Part shown: piece by piece, positions 1-10,815 of the stretch | Position numbering within the stretch: the stretch's first letter is position 1 | Layout of the letters: the number at the start of each line of letters is the position of its first letter | Assembly (NCBI RefSeq): GCF_040939455.1 | Contig: NC_134110.1 | Coordinates: 102,019,001 to 102,083,000, forward strand | From: Microcebus murinus | Taxonomy: Eukaryota; Chordata; Mammalia; Primates; Cheirogaleidae | Direction of reading: 5' to 3' | Length of the DNA: 64,000 nucleotides | The notes under the pieces: model-generated | Seen by the model: the letters and a program-made list of their open reading frames with translations, nothing else | Told to the model about the DNA's origin: nothing | Database searches by the model: none | Translations under genes and position numbers: made by a program

Positions 1-424
1 AAAGATTGTAAGGGTCACCTTGATCTCTCATGAGAATATTTTTCAACTTACTAAGGACCAACTGACTTTATCTCTACAACCAAAACCAAAACAAGAATCA
101 AGGTAATCTGCATGGTTCAAATAGCATTTTAAGGGGTTCCAACAATTAAATAAAGGAAATAAAAATGCAGTCCCTGGCCCAGCTCCCAGAGACATTCTGA
201 AGACACATGAAATAATAATCGTGAAGGCTTCGCATCATGCGGGAGGCAAGGAGTTCTTTATCTGAAAGGTAAGCTCAATTTCTCTTCTTTGAAATCATCA
301 CATTGATTATATGATAATTATATTTTAGCTCTGTTGGCCTTTGTAATGGCTGTTCTTAATGTATGTGTTTATAATGTGTTTATTTTGCCTGTGCTTCATG
401 CTGTTTATAATATTCCACATAAGA
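1..424. other. anonymous intergenic sequence
   Basis: AT-rich sequence with many stops in all frames. I recognise no gene, RNA or repeat here. Confidence 0.5.
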
Positions 425-1281
425 TGTTCATGTACTGATTTACTTAACAGATACTTGATGAATGCAGTTCTGTTCCAGACACTGCTGCAGTAAAGGCTAA
501 TTCCCTGCCCTCAGGAAGCTTACATTCTTTTTTTTTTTTTTTTTTTTTTTTTTTTATTTTTTTTATATACATATCAGTTGGCCAATTAATTTCTTTCTAT
601 TTATAGTAGAGACGGGGTCTCGCTCTTGCTCAGGCTGGTTTCGAACTCCTGACCTCGAGCAATCCGCCCGCCTCGGCCTCCCAGAGAGCTAGGATTACAG
701 GCGTGAGCCACCGCGCCCGGCCAGGAAGCTTACATTCTAGCAAGAGGACTAGGCAATAAATAAGTAAAATGTAAGCATATCAGATAGTGATACGTGCCAA
801 GAAGAAAAATAAAGCAAGAAAGGTGCCTGGGAAGTGTTGGGTTAGCAACTTTGGACCAAGAAGCCAGGAAAAGCCTCATAGCAAATGGGACTTTTGAGTT
901 GAGATTTGAGGGAAGGAGAAAGTAGGCAGGAAGCTGTCTGGGCGGGGAGAGGCTTCCAGCAAGGTGGAACAGCAGGTGGGCAGGAGTGTGTGTGGAAAGG
1001 CAGAAGGGCTGCCTGGAGGACCTGGCAGGGGTGGAGAGAAGAGAGCAGGGCCACAGGAAACAGAGCCAAAGAGGTCACTCAGGTCATGGAGCCCCGACAT
1101 GCACCGGGAAGCCACCGGGGGCTTTGAGCAGGGCCATAACAGGACTTGACTCAGGACATCACAAGACTACTCTGGCTGCCATGTGTAGATGATGGAGAAA
1201 TGGCCAGGGTGGCATCAAGAAGACCACTAAAGAAGTTACTGCAGTGATGCTTGTACAAAATGAAGGTGGTGTGGCCCAAGG
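425..1281 (-). repeat. L2-type LINE 3' end and adjoining old repeat, antisense
   Basis: Read on the minus strand this resembles the tail of L2 (CR1-clade LINE) as I remember it. On the plus strand the clues are a degenerate gcagttctgttccagacact near 463, a form of 'aagcttacattctagcaaga' near 727, and 'cagatagtgatacgtgcc' near 781. The sequence after about 850 (gagcagggccataacagg, gactactctggctgcc) is a dispersed mammalian repeat usually contiguous with it. A younger Alu splits it at 529-721. It is ancient and non-functional; the small reading frames inside it are chance. Confidence 0.6.
529..721 (-). mobile_element. Half-length strepsirrhine Alu (left monomer plus A-tail)
   Basis: On the minus strand it begins GGCCGGGCGCGGTGGCTCAC, has the Pol III B box region (GTTCGAAACC), continues to the lemur-type linker AATTGGCCAACTGA, and then goes straight into an A-tail (T-run 529-556 on the plus strand). 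The right monomer is absent. A perfect 17-bp target-site duplication, caggaagcttacattct, lies at 512-528 and 722-738, so the copy inserted in this form through L1 machinery and was not truncated later. It interrupts the L2-like repeat. Confidence 0.93.
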
Positions 1282-1731
1282 TGTTACCAGAAAGTTTGTG
1301 GGAAGTGTCAGGTGTGGCCTCTCGGTGGACTGTTGTCCTGGTTCTTTGATTCTTTGGCTCATTGCTTGGAAAATCACAAGCAGGCTGGTGCAATGGAGTG
1401 ATTGCAGACAGGAAGCAATTCCACACAAACACCTTTTATTGCTATACAAGCAAAGAAGGGAGCTATACAAAGAGAGAGTACATTCCAGAGAGGAACGGGT
1501 CAGTCTTCATGAGTGGAGAAAGATCTTAAGGACTCCTAGGTAGTTTCCTTTTATTGGTCTGGTCTAGGGGAGAACTTATGGGAGGCTGGGATATTACCAG
1601 GGGACTGGCATACATGATGGTCAGGCGTTCTGCACTTTCCCTGCAGTCCCTTCCCTCCCCAACCTTCCCACCCCTAGGAATCACCTTTCTGGCCTGTATC
1701 TGCCACCTGCAGATGTGGTCCCTGCCTAACA
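1282..1731 (-). mobile_element. Solo endogenous-retrovirus LTR (probable), antisense
   Basis: About 450 bp bounded on the minus strand by TGTTAGGC... and ...GGTAACA, the TG/CA ends expected of a retroviral LTR, with a TGTTA/TAACA terminal inverted repeat. On the minus strand there is a TATA-like CCAATAAAAGG near 1550 and an AATAAA polyadenylation signal near 1438, in the order expected for U3-R-U5. It interrupts an older repeat that resumes at 1732. No matching 4-6 bp duplication is visible and no internal viral genes flank it. A class-I-like family is my guess; no family name is claimed. Confidence 0.55.
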
Positions 1732-2149
1732 GGAAATGACTGCATTCCAAGTGCAGTTTGAAGGGAATAGCTGACAGGATTTGCTGATGGATTGGATGTT
1801 AGCTGTGAGATATGAGGGAAGTGGGTGAGGCAAAGAGGACCCCAAAGGTTTCACAGGAACAACCACAAGGTGGGAGTTAAAGGAGTAGCAGGCTTGAGGG
1901 GAAATTCGGGAGTTCAATTTTGGACACATTATGTTTGAGATACCAACCAGCCACCTGAGTAGACAGGCTGAGTAAGCAGCTGGATACACAAGTTTGGAAT
2001 GTAACGGAAACACTGGGCCATAGATACACATTTGGGAGTCACTGGGAACAGATGTTATTTAAAGCCGTGGGACCAGATGAGCTCTCAAAGACAGAAGTGA
2101 GAATGCAGCAAAGTACTAGAGCACCTTGCCCTTAAGACAGAGGGAGTGG
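1732..2149 (-). repeat. Continuation of the old L2-associated repeat
   Basis: The phrases gctgatggattggatgtt, ttggacacattatgtttgag and atttaaagccgtgggacc match the continuation of the dispersed repeat begun at 850-1281, so the LTR sits inside it. The right end is marked by the TSD of the next L1 (2134-2149). Confidence 0.5.
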
Positions 2150-3197
2150 TTTAAATCTATTATACAACGTGAGTTGATTTTTGTGAGAGATGGGGATCCA
2201 GTTTCAATCTTCTGCATGTGCATATCCAGTTTTCCCAGCATCACTTATTGAATAGAGATTCTTTCCCCCAATGTATATTTTTATCTGCTTTGTCAAAGAT
2301 TAGATGACAATATGAGGATGGTTTTATATCTGGGATCTCTGTCCTATTCTAAATGTCTATATCTCTGTTCTTGTGCCAGTCCCATGATGTGTTGGTTACT
2401 ATAGCCTTATAGTAAAGATTAAAGTCTGGCAGACTGATGCCTCCCAAGTTTTTCTTTTTGTTTAACATTGCTTTGGCTATACGAGATGAAATGTAGAATT
2501 AATTTTTTCTAAATCTGTAAAGAATGAGGGTGGAATTTTGATAGGGATTGCATTAATTCTGGAGATCACTTTAGGTACAATGGATATTTTAACAATATTG
2601 ATTCTACCAATCCATGAGAATGGTAGGGATTTCCATCCATGCACATTATCTACAGTTCCTTTTCTCAGTGCTTTGTAGTTCTCCCTATAAATATCTCTCA
2701 TCTCCTTCGTTAAATATATTCCTAAATATTTAAATTTGTTTGATGCTATTGTGAGAGGTGCTGGATCTTTGATTTGATTTTTGCCTTGACTGTTATTGGC
2801 GTATACTACTGAACCACAAGAAACAATGATGATCTAGCACCTCTTACATTATCCTGGATAGAAATTGAGCCCATTCTTTGAAGTGAGGTATCACAAGGAT
2901 GGAAAAACATGCACCACATGTACTCTCCATCAAACTGATACTCACTGATCAACACAAAGGTGCTCACTTGGCAGTAATACTCACTGGGTGCCGCTCAGGT
3001 GAGAGCAGGTGGGGTGGGTAAACTCACAGCTAATGGAGACGGGGCACACTGTATGGGAGAAGAACACGCTTGTGGCTCTGGCTTGAGCAAGGCAAATGCA
3101 TTTCATATAACCAAAATGTTTGTACCCCATAATATCTTGAATTTTTAAAAAATAAAGCATTTTTGCATTGAACTTCAAAAGTGAAAAAAAAAAAAAA
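2150..3197 (+). mobile_element. Twin-primed (5'-inverted) L1 insertion
   Basis: Positions 2150 to about 2815 are antisense L1 ORF2 C-terminal sequence. From about 2816 the orientation flips to sense: the end of ORF2 (agcacctcttacattatcct), then the 3'UTR, an AATAAA-type signal near 3160 and an A-tail at 3184-3199. A TSD flanks the whole unit: aagacagagggagtgg at 2134-2149 and aaggcagagggagtgg at 3198-3213 (one mismatch). This is the classic twin-priming product. Compared with the L1 at 33611, roughly 800 bp between the two arms was lost. It encodes nothing complete. Confidence 0.92.
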
Positions 3198-3213
3198 AAG
3201 GCAGAGGGAGTGG

Positions 3214-3517
3214 GACGGTCACATGTCCTGGGAGCCGAGTAAAGAAAGCATTTCCAGGAGACAGTCCCACAGTGTCCGCCACCGTGAGAAGCCAGGACGA
3301 CTGGCCATTCAGCAACAGAGGAGTCGCGGCAATTTCAGCGGCAGACAGAGGCAAAATGGGGTCACAAGAGAACGAGTGGAGACAGACTGGAGCCTTTAAG
3401 TGGAGACAACTGTTCCGAGGAATTTTCTATAAACAAGAGTGGCTGCTAGAGGGGGAAGTAGAGTTGAGGATTTGCTTTTTCAATGATGGGGGAAATAATG
3501 GCAAGTTTGTAAATTGT
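3214..3517. other. anonymous sequence
   Basis: No recognised gene or repeat. The short open frames (72 and 86 codons) have no recognisable domain. Confidence 0.4.
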
Positions 3518-3977
3518 GTTAGTGTCCTGTGACTTCTGTAGCAAATCATGATGAACTCAGTGGCTTAATACAATAGAAGTTTATTCTCTCTCAGTTCTGG
3601 ATTCCAAAGGTCCAGAATCAGTTTCAGCAGGGTCAAGCTCCCTCCAGAGGCGAGAGGGGAAAATCTGTTCCTGGCTTCTTCCAGCTTTGGTGGCTGCCAG
3701 TATTTCTTGCTTGTGGCCACACCACTCTAATCCCTGCCCCTGTGGTCACATGTCCTCCTCCTCTTTTGTGTCTCTGAAGTCCCCCTCTGCCTCTCTCTTA
3801 TAATGATACATGTGATGTGCTCAGGGCCTACCTGGATAATCTAAGATAAGCTCCCCATCTAAAGATTCTTAATTTAATTACATTTACAAAGACTCTTCTT
3901 CCAAATAAAGTAACACCCACAGGTTTTGGGGACCAGGACATGAACATATCTTCAGGAGCCATTGTGAGTCTACCACA
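3518..3977 (-). repeat. MLT1-like (ERVL-MaLR) LTR, antisense
   Basis: The order of phrases agrees with the MLT1 LTR as I remember it, read on the opposite strand: gtcctgtgacttctgtagca, gtttattctctctcagttct, cttcttccagctttggtgg, ctctgcctctctcttataa, taatttaattacatttaca and a final ctaccaca. Gag/pol sequence is absent, so it is a solitary old LTR. Confidence 0.7.
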
Positions 3978-4207
3978 TAAGCAGATGACAGTGATCCAAC
4001 AGAGAGAGTGAGGAGGATAATGCAGGAAAGGGGAGAATTCCTGAAGCAGTGTCCTTGAGGAGGCCAGAAGAGATTGAATCTAGGTAACAAAGTAGCAGGG
4101 TCAGCCTTACCTTGGAGCGTGGATGATTCATCTGTAGTATCATTAGCAACATCATCTTATTTTTTAGTTTCAGAAGAATTTATCTAAATTTAAGCATATG
4201 CACTTGT

Positions 4208-4780
4208 CTTTGTACTAGTTCTCTATTGCTGCTTAACAAACTGTCACAAATTTGGCAGTGTAAAATCACCCACATTTGTCATCTCATGGTTTCTGTCAGT
4301 CAGGCATCTGGGCACAGCCTCACTGGTTTTCTGCTTCAGGGTGTCCTGCTGCCATTAGGTGGGGATGGGGCTGTGGGCTGTGTTTTCATCAGAGGCTCAC
4401 TGGGGAAGGACCTGCTTCCAAGCTCCCTCATGTTGTTAAAGGATTCATTTTCTGAAAGTTGTAGGACCAAGGCTTCCATTCTTGCTGGAAGCCATCTTCA
4501 GCTCCTAGAGGCCACTCATGGTTCCTTGGTACTTCAACATGGCCTCTTGCTTCTTCCAGGCCAGTGAAAGAGAGTCTTTCTTACATGTCTTCAAGAAAGA
4601 CAGAGTCTTATTTGTGTATCAGCATCACAATAAAATGTACCCAAAACACAGGAGAGACATCCTGTCCCTTTTGCCATATTCTGTTGCTCAGGGGCAAATC
4701 ACAGGCCCTGCCCACACTCAGGGGAGGAATTCCAAGAGGTGCGAACACCAGAAGGTGCAGTTCACTGGGGCTGTGTCCAC
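4208..4780 (-). repeat. Old mammalian LTR-like repeat
   Basis: Recognisable order: ctctattgctgcttaacaaa, caggcatctgggcacagcct, catcctgtcccttttgccat, gtgcgaacaccagaaggtg. This is a widespread old interspersed repeat often seen in mammals; I am not certain of its family name. The open frame of 113 codons within it (4226-4567) is chance. Confidence 0.5.
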
Positions 4781-5164
4781 CACACTAATGATAAAGATCA
4801 AAATCGGATAAGAGATACCAGATCCACAGATTTAGTTAACTCTCGCAACTTTTATCAAAAAAGAAAATTGACAGGGAGGATACTTATATACAGCACTTGG
4901 GGGTAAAGTAGGACTCTTTGCTTTTACTTGATTTGAGGGTAGCCTTAGGACAAAAAATGAAACAAGAAATGAAGAAGAGCTAGTTTGAATATCCAAATGA
5001 TACCTTTAAAAAATCAACAAGCTTCTTCATCAAAAAAGTATATTTGTTTACTTTTCTTATTCTAATCCCATGCCCAAGGATTAGTACTTGAGATAATCTA
5101 ATTGCACTGATGTGGGAAAATAGCACTGGATTTTGCTGACAGAGTGTTACACACTTATTTTATT
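4781..5164. other. anonymous AT-rich sequence
   Basis: No gene, RNA or repeat recognised. Confidence 0.4.
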
Positions 5165-5335
5165 AACCATAATAGGATCGTGGTCAAATTATTCTCTCAA
5201 GGTCTCAATTTTTTTATCTGCAAATAGTGACAATAAAGTTTTCTATCCCAAGGCATTTTTGTGAAAATTAAATCAGAGAATCCATTTGTAGTTCCTGGCA
5301 GATAATAAAAGCTCAATATATGTTGATTATTAAGT
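5165..5335 (+). repeat. MIR SINE, sense
   Basis: Diverged MIR core and tail: gtctcaatttttttatctgc, then gtgaaaattaaatcagag, then ttcctggcagataataaaag and ctcaatatatgttgatta. This is the usual order of the MIR conserved core and its L2-like 3' end. Confidence 0.75.
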
Positions 5336-5529
5336 TTATTATATTATCCTGACTCCATATCCAGAATGTGACAGGCTCATAAAAACAAGAAAATATATAC
5401 AATAGGTTATGTACCCAATTGATTTTTAATTGAACCTGTTGTTTAATGCTTCTGGATATTTCCCACATCAAAAGGTCAAATAGTATAACGACATACTGGT
5501 TAAAATGGAAAGTTGTGAATTTAGCTTGG

Positions 5530-5715
5530 TTTTGAATTCTGCTTCTTCACTTAAAGCCATGCAGCCTTGAAGGGATTAACCTCCATGTGGCTCCCTTACC
5601 TGTAAATGCAGGATAATCATGTCATTCCCCATCTGGTATGGTTAAGATTAGACGGGATAATTCATGTCAAGCAATTAACCTAGTGCCTGACAGAGGGTAA
5701 GTATTCAGAGTGTGG
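5530..5715 (+). repeat. MIR SINE, sense
   Basis: Tail order ttttgaattctgcttcttca, cttacctgtaaatgcaggat, taagattagacgggataatt, tagtgcctgacagagggtaa. This is a second MIR about 200 bp after the first, in the same orientation. Confidence 0.75.
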
Positions 5716-7739
5716 CAGCCAGAAGCAACAGAATAGTCTGAAGAATAATAACCACAGCCTCAGAAACATCAACAGGACAAGTGTTACCTATTTAACACAT
5801 GTGGATATTTTTTCTATGTGTTTCATTACTTGCTTTTGATTATGAGACAAGTCAGCATTGATATTCTAATTTTGGAATTAAGGATCAGTAAAATAGTCTT
5901 TGGGATTTCAAGAACACTAAAATTAAAAAAAATAAAGATGAAAAAGTTTAGAGCTAGAAAAAATTATTTTATTTGTTGAATTAGAAAAGTCAGTTTTCTA
6001 GAACTGAAGAGGTAGAAAGAACATAATCACAATTTAGAAGTCAGTCTTTCAAATTGAATAAATTCAGCTTTATGAGAACTCATTTATTTTTTTAAGGACT
6101 TGTGGAAGCTTTATCTTAGACCAGTACTACCTGCAAGTCAGTGATTAGGAAATATGGGGGCTATAACAAATTTGATTGTGAGAGCTGAAATATGGATGGA
6201 TAAGCAAACTTGCAGGGAGAATTTCACTACTTCAGCTGTAAGCAGAGGACAGAACCCACCCAGCTCCACTGAGGCAAACAGTGGGAAGGTGAATGTGGTA
6301 TCCATTGGGAGCCTTAAATCACTGGGAGAAAGAAAGGACCTGTGTAAACCATGAGCCCCGTTACTCAGGATTGTGATTATCATAATACTTTTTATAATCT
6401 TTTGCCATATAGAGACACAGTCATCTTTGAAAATGTCTTGATAATAATCTCAACATATTGTTACTCATTTTTTTCTTACTCCTCTCCCTTTTAATCACCT
6501 TGTAAAATTTTTAACTTTTTAAATCTATTCAAATTTTTCATAACAAGCTCCCCAAACCTGACTATACTTTAAAGTCTCTAATGCATTTGAAAATATAAAG
6601 TTGAAGTGCACTCCAGGAACTTCCATTTTTTAATGTGCTTTTGGGGGCTTTGGACAGTTAACAGGAACTGAATTATAATTGATGCTATTTAAAAAGAAAG
6701 CCCTTTCCCTCACAGATGTGTGCTTTTTCTAAAGAATTTCTAATGATAAGCACTTCAGTATCAAGTTTCTTAGCAGTATGTATAGAAGACTGATTTGAAG
6801 ACAGCCTTTCCTAATTCACGCTTTGCTAGAAGCAAAGGCAGACTCTGCCATAAGCAGTTTCCTTCCACCTCATTCTGTGCATAAACAGCCAGATTCTCTA
6901 ACACAAGGTATCAGAGGGCCAGTCCAGGCTGACCGAAGAGAAAGAAAATAGAAAAGCTGGATGTTATTTATCTGAGAGGTGAAACGGGTTGAAGCATTAA
7001 GTGACACTATGTCACATAAGGGAGAGCTATGCCATCTTTAGGCTTTTTCCTGCACTAAGCCATTTCTTTAGACTCTTTATTTTTTTCATGGAAAAGTGGA
7101 GCATTTGTGGAAATGTCATCCCACAAAGAAAATCTCATTATGAGAAGATTAGAGAGGTCTTTAACTAGCTCGCTGTTCAAAATTTTCCAGCTAAATTTAA
7201 GAGGAAAATGTACAGCAGCAACACAAAGGCAGAGCTGCAGTGGGGGGAGTTGACAGAGAGCCATCCGGAACTGAATTCTTTGAACTCAGGCAGAGTCTGC
7301 AATGGGCTGTCTCAGCAATAGATGGAGGTTTGTGAGAGAGAATCACAGAAACTGAAGGAATTGTTGGTGATGGGACAAAGGTTGTCCCCTCTCCTGGGTC
7401 TCCTTCAGCAATCTCTGAACACTAGAAGAAAATCTAGTAAAGTGCCAATTTTCTAAATTCAAACCCCAGTGAACCAGAGACCAAAGCCACAAATTGTAGT
7501 AAAAAACAGGGAAAGAAAAAAGGGGAAATGTTCAAAATCACCTTTTTCACTTTATCTTATAGGTTGTTCTGTAAAGGAGATAGGAAAATATAACTGTGAC
7601 TTAGGTCTTGCTCTCCAAAATGGTACTGAAAATACCTGCTTATCATTACTGTGTAGGATTTTTTTGTTTTAGATTCAACTCCATAACCTTCCACTAAAGA
7701 TTAGGTTTAACAAAAGAGATTGGAAGCCACTTCCGGTTT
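5716..7739. other. anonymous intergenic block
   Basis: About 2 kb in which I recognise no transposon and no gene. The open frames (81 codons at 6138-6383 minus, 69 codons at 7055-7264 minus) lack domains and flanking splice signals and look like chance. Confidence 0.45.
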
Positions 7740-9735
7740 CAGCTCTGACATGAAATGAACTTAGAAGTCATCACTCCCAACCTTAATATAAGAAAAAGTG
7801 AAACAAAGTGAAAAGGAATGACTTTTCTTGGATCCATCGTAGAACTTAGGTTGCAAAACAAACCCTTACCCAGAAATCTGGAAAGATAGGAGAATTCAGA
7901 GCATCACACCTGAGGTCTTCTTACCTACACAAGAAGCTTCAGGAGCCATAAACTGGTAAGAACGTTTAAATGGAAACTTGATAAATTGCTGGAGGCTGAG
8001 TATGGAATAGTATAGTATAGTAGAGTGAGAAATTCCTGGGGCTTCAGTCTCGGATGCAGGCTGAGTACTACACTACACTAGATTAGATCCTATGGTGTCT
8101 CTAGCAGGGGGAGGGGAAGAGTAACCGTTATAAAATAAGCCAAGAGAATTGTTTCTCAGCCTCTTGGCTAAGATCATGTGTAAAATAAACCAATAGGCTT
8201 CTCTCTAGCAAAGACTGTTCACCAAGAGGAAAGACTTTTTCAGAATCTTTTCTCACAAGCCTCAGAAAGGCAGTTACCCAACTCCAGCTACCTCTAGCCT
8301 CTCTGCCTCATGTAAAGGGAAAAAGAAAATTTTAAAAAGTTAAGAAACCCTTGTGAAGGTATCAGCCCATGGAAACAGACCCATTTAAAATGTGAGATTT
8401 AATCATGAGATTATAGAATATTTTCCTTCCTCCAAACCTTAGCACTTTACAAGGCTCCAGTAAGATTATAGTGAATTAGAAATGAGAGAAATACAAGATG
8501 CAGACTCTATCTGAGTAGGAGTACTTAGGGAAGCCCAAAGACAACAAGGTAGGCAAAAACAAGAACAATAGAGTAATTTAAAGCTTCTGATACTTACAGC
8601 CACAGCAAACATTAAACACAGCCTAACTCCTACAGAGATTAACATAAAACCTCACATAAAATCTCTTTTTCCTCAGTTCCTATTATTCAATGCATCATGT
8701 CTGGCTTTCAAGAAAAAAAAAAAGCACAAAACATGCTAAAATGTAAGAAAAAATATAGCCTGAAGACATGATGCAAGCATCAGAACCAGACTCAAATATG
8801 ACAAATTTTGGAATTATCAGACAGGGAATTTAAAATAACTGTGATTAATATGATAAAGAGCCTAACAAAAAAAGTAGACAACATGTAAAATAACATAGTT
8901 ATGAAAGAAGAAAAGAAACAGAACTCTAATAAGAAATTAAAAGGAAATGCTACAAGTCAAAAATGCTGACTGGACATGGCCAAAGAAAGAATCAGTGAAC
9001 TTGAATATAGGCCAGTAGAAATTTCCCAAACTGAAATGAAATTAGAAAAAGAATTAGGCCATCTAATTAGTGTGGGACAATTTTCAAAAAGTGTGACATA
9101 CATGCAACAGGAATACAAGAATTAAGAGAAAGAGAAAATGGAGCAGAGAAAATATTAGAAGTGGCAATGGCCAAGATTTTCCAAAATTAATGACAGACAA
9201 CAAATTACAACTCTGGCAAGCTGAGAGAACACCCAGCAGGATAAATATCAAAAAATCTACACCTGGGCAAATCATGTTGACACTGCAGAAAGACAAAGAC
9301 AAAGAAGAAAACTTGAAGAACCTAGAGAAAGTAAATCATCGTTACCTACAGAAAAACAAGGATAAGGATTATAACAGTCTTCTCACTAGAATCATTAATT
9401 ACTCTAAATATGAAGAGTTTAAATATACCAATTAGAAGACAGATTGTAACAGTAGATAAAAAACAAGACCCTGTTACATATTGTCTATAAGAAACTCACT
9501 TTAAACATAAAGACGCTGATAGGCTTATAAGTAAGGGATGGAGAAAGACATGACACTCTAATAGTAATTTTTTAAAAGCTGAGGTAGCTATGTTAATTTA
9601 AGGTAAAGCATCCTTCAGAACAACAAAAATCATCAGATATAAAGATGGGTGTTATTATAAATTACAAAGAACTTTATAAAGTAATTATAAAGAACTTAAT
9701 TCTCCAAGGAGACATAATGGTACTAAATCTGTATG
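7740..9735 (+). mobile_element. Old, decayed L1 (L1M or HAL1-like), 5'UTR to ORF2 start
   Basis: An A-rich degenerate L1 in sense orientation. ORF1-like text at about 8940-9420 includes aaagaatcagtgaacttgaa, ggcaagctgagagaacaccc and ttacctacagaaaaacaagg (equivalent to the RRM/CTD region). From about 9440 the ORF2 endonuclease beginning follows (gtctataagaaactcac, agctgaggtagctatgtt, ctgtatgcacct). It is riddled with stops. It is cut at 9736 by an LTR-like repeat, and an L1 3' end resumes at about 10430. The ORF1-rich layout could also be called HAL1. Confidence 0.65.
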
Positions 9736-9829
9736 CACCTGTATTAGTCAGGAAGGTTCTCCAGAGAAACAAAATTGATAGGAGATAGATAGATGATAGA
9801 TAGATAGATAAATAGATAGATAGATAGAT

Positions 9830-9860
<31 letters not shown>

Positions 9861-10342
9861 GATAGATAGATAGATAGATAGATACACAGATACATAGATA
9901 CATAGATTGAGTATAAGGTATTGGTTTACACTATTATGCAGGCTAAGAAGACTCATCACCTGCCATCTGCAAGCTGGAGACCCAGGGAAGCCAGTGGAAT
10001 AGTTTAAGCCTAAGAACCTGACAGCCAGTGGTTAGACTCGAGTTGAGGTCTGACAGGCTGAGAACCAGGAGCACCAAGGGCAGGAAGATATTGATGTCTC
10101 TACTCAATCAGTTAGACAGAAAGCAAATTCAACCTTCTCCCTTTTTGTTCCGTGCACGTCCTTGCCAGACCGAGTGGTGCCAATCCACACTGTGGAGGGC
10201 AACTGCCTTACTCAGTCCATCAACTCGAATGCTAATCTCTTCTGGAACCACTTCACAGGATAATTTCACAGTGGAGAGCCCTGACAAACACTACCTGAGC
10301 CGGGTATTCAAGGTCAACATCCACATTGAGTGGTCACGTTGA
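9736..10342 (-). repeat. Old LTR-like repeat, antisense, with embedded STR
   Basis: Starts ctgtattagtcaggaaggtt/ctccagagaaac and continues past the GATA array with ctggagacccagggaag and ccacactgtggagggcaa. These are the landmarks of a common old mammalian repeat whose opposite-strand relative occurs at 26545-26805. The open frame 10028-10342 is not supported as a gene. Confidence 0.5.
9783..9908. repeat. Interrupted (GATA)n microsatellite
   Basis: About 125 bp of tandem GATA/TAGA with periodic GATGATA and GATACATA interruptions. It arose just inside the LTR-like repeat. The minus-strand translation is a Tyr-Leu-Ser-Ile low-complexity string and is not a protein. Confidence 0.98.
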
Positions 10343-10429
10343 TAGTATGTATCTGTGAAATGATGCAACAAGAATGGCTCTGTGGTCTTCCTCTCAAAAA
10401 TATACTATCCTGTCTGTTGACAAATTAAA

Positions 10430-10815
10430 AAATCAGAAAAATCCTATTTGAGGGACATTGCACAAAATACCAGACCAGGACCCCTCAAAACTGTCAAGGT
10501 CATTAAAAGCAAGGAAAGCCTGAGAAACTGTCACAGCCAAGAAAAGCCTGAGGGGAAAAGACAGTGAAGGGTGATGTGGGGCTCTGGACAGGACGCTGGT
10601 TTGTAAAACAGACACTGGATAAAAACTAAGGAGATCTGAATAAAGTATAGACTCCACTAACTAAATGTATGCACGTTGGTTGTTTAATTGTGGCAAATGT
10701 ACCATACTAATTTTAATATAAAATATTAATAATAGGTAAAACTGGATACCAGGTATATGGGGAGTTCTGTATACTGTTTTCACAATTTTTCTGTATATCT
10801 AAAACTGTTAAAAGT
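10430..10815 (+). repeat. Old L1 3'UTR remnant, sense
   Basis: tatggggagttctgtatact, tttctgtatatctaaaactg and the A-rich end resemble the terminal 3'UTR of old mammalian L1s. It may be the tail of the element at 7740-9735. Confidence 0.5.

Noticed and set aside
3183..3399. 72-codon frame starting in the A-tail (MKKKKKRQRE)
   Set aside because: The Lys run is the A-tail of the twin-primed L1; the rest is anonymous sequence.
9783..9908. CRISPR-like regular repeats
   Set aside because: Simple tetranucleotide expansion without unique spacers, in a primate nuclear genome.
9674..9959. Minus-strand frames rich in Tyr-Leu-Ser-Ile
   Set aside because: Translation of the GATA microsatellite; no stops arise in such repeats, so the frames are artefacts.
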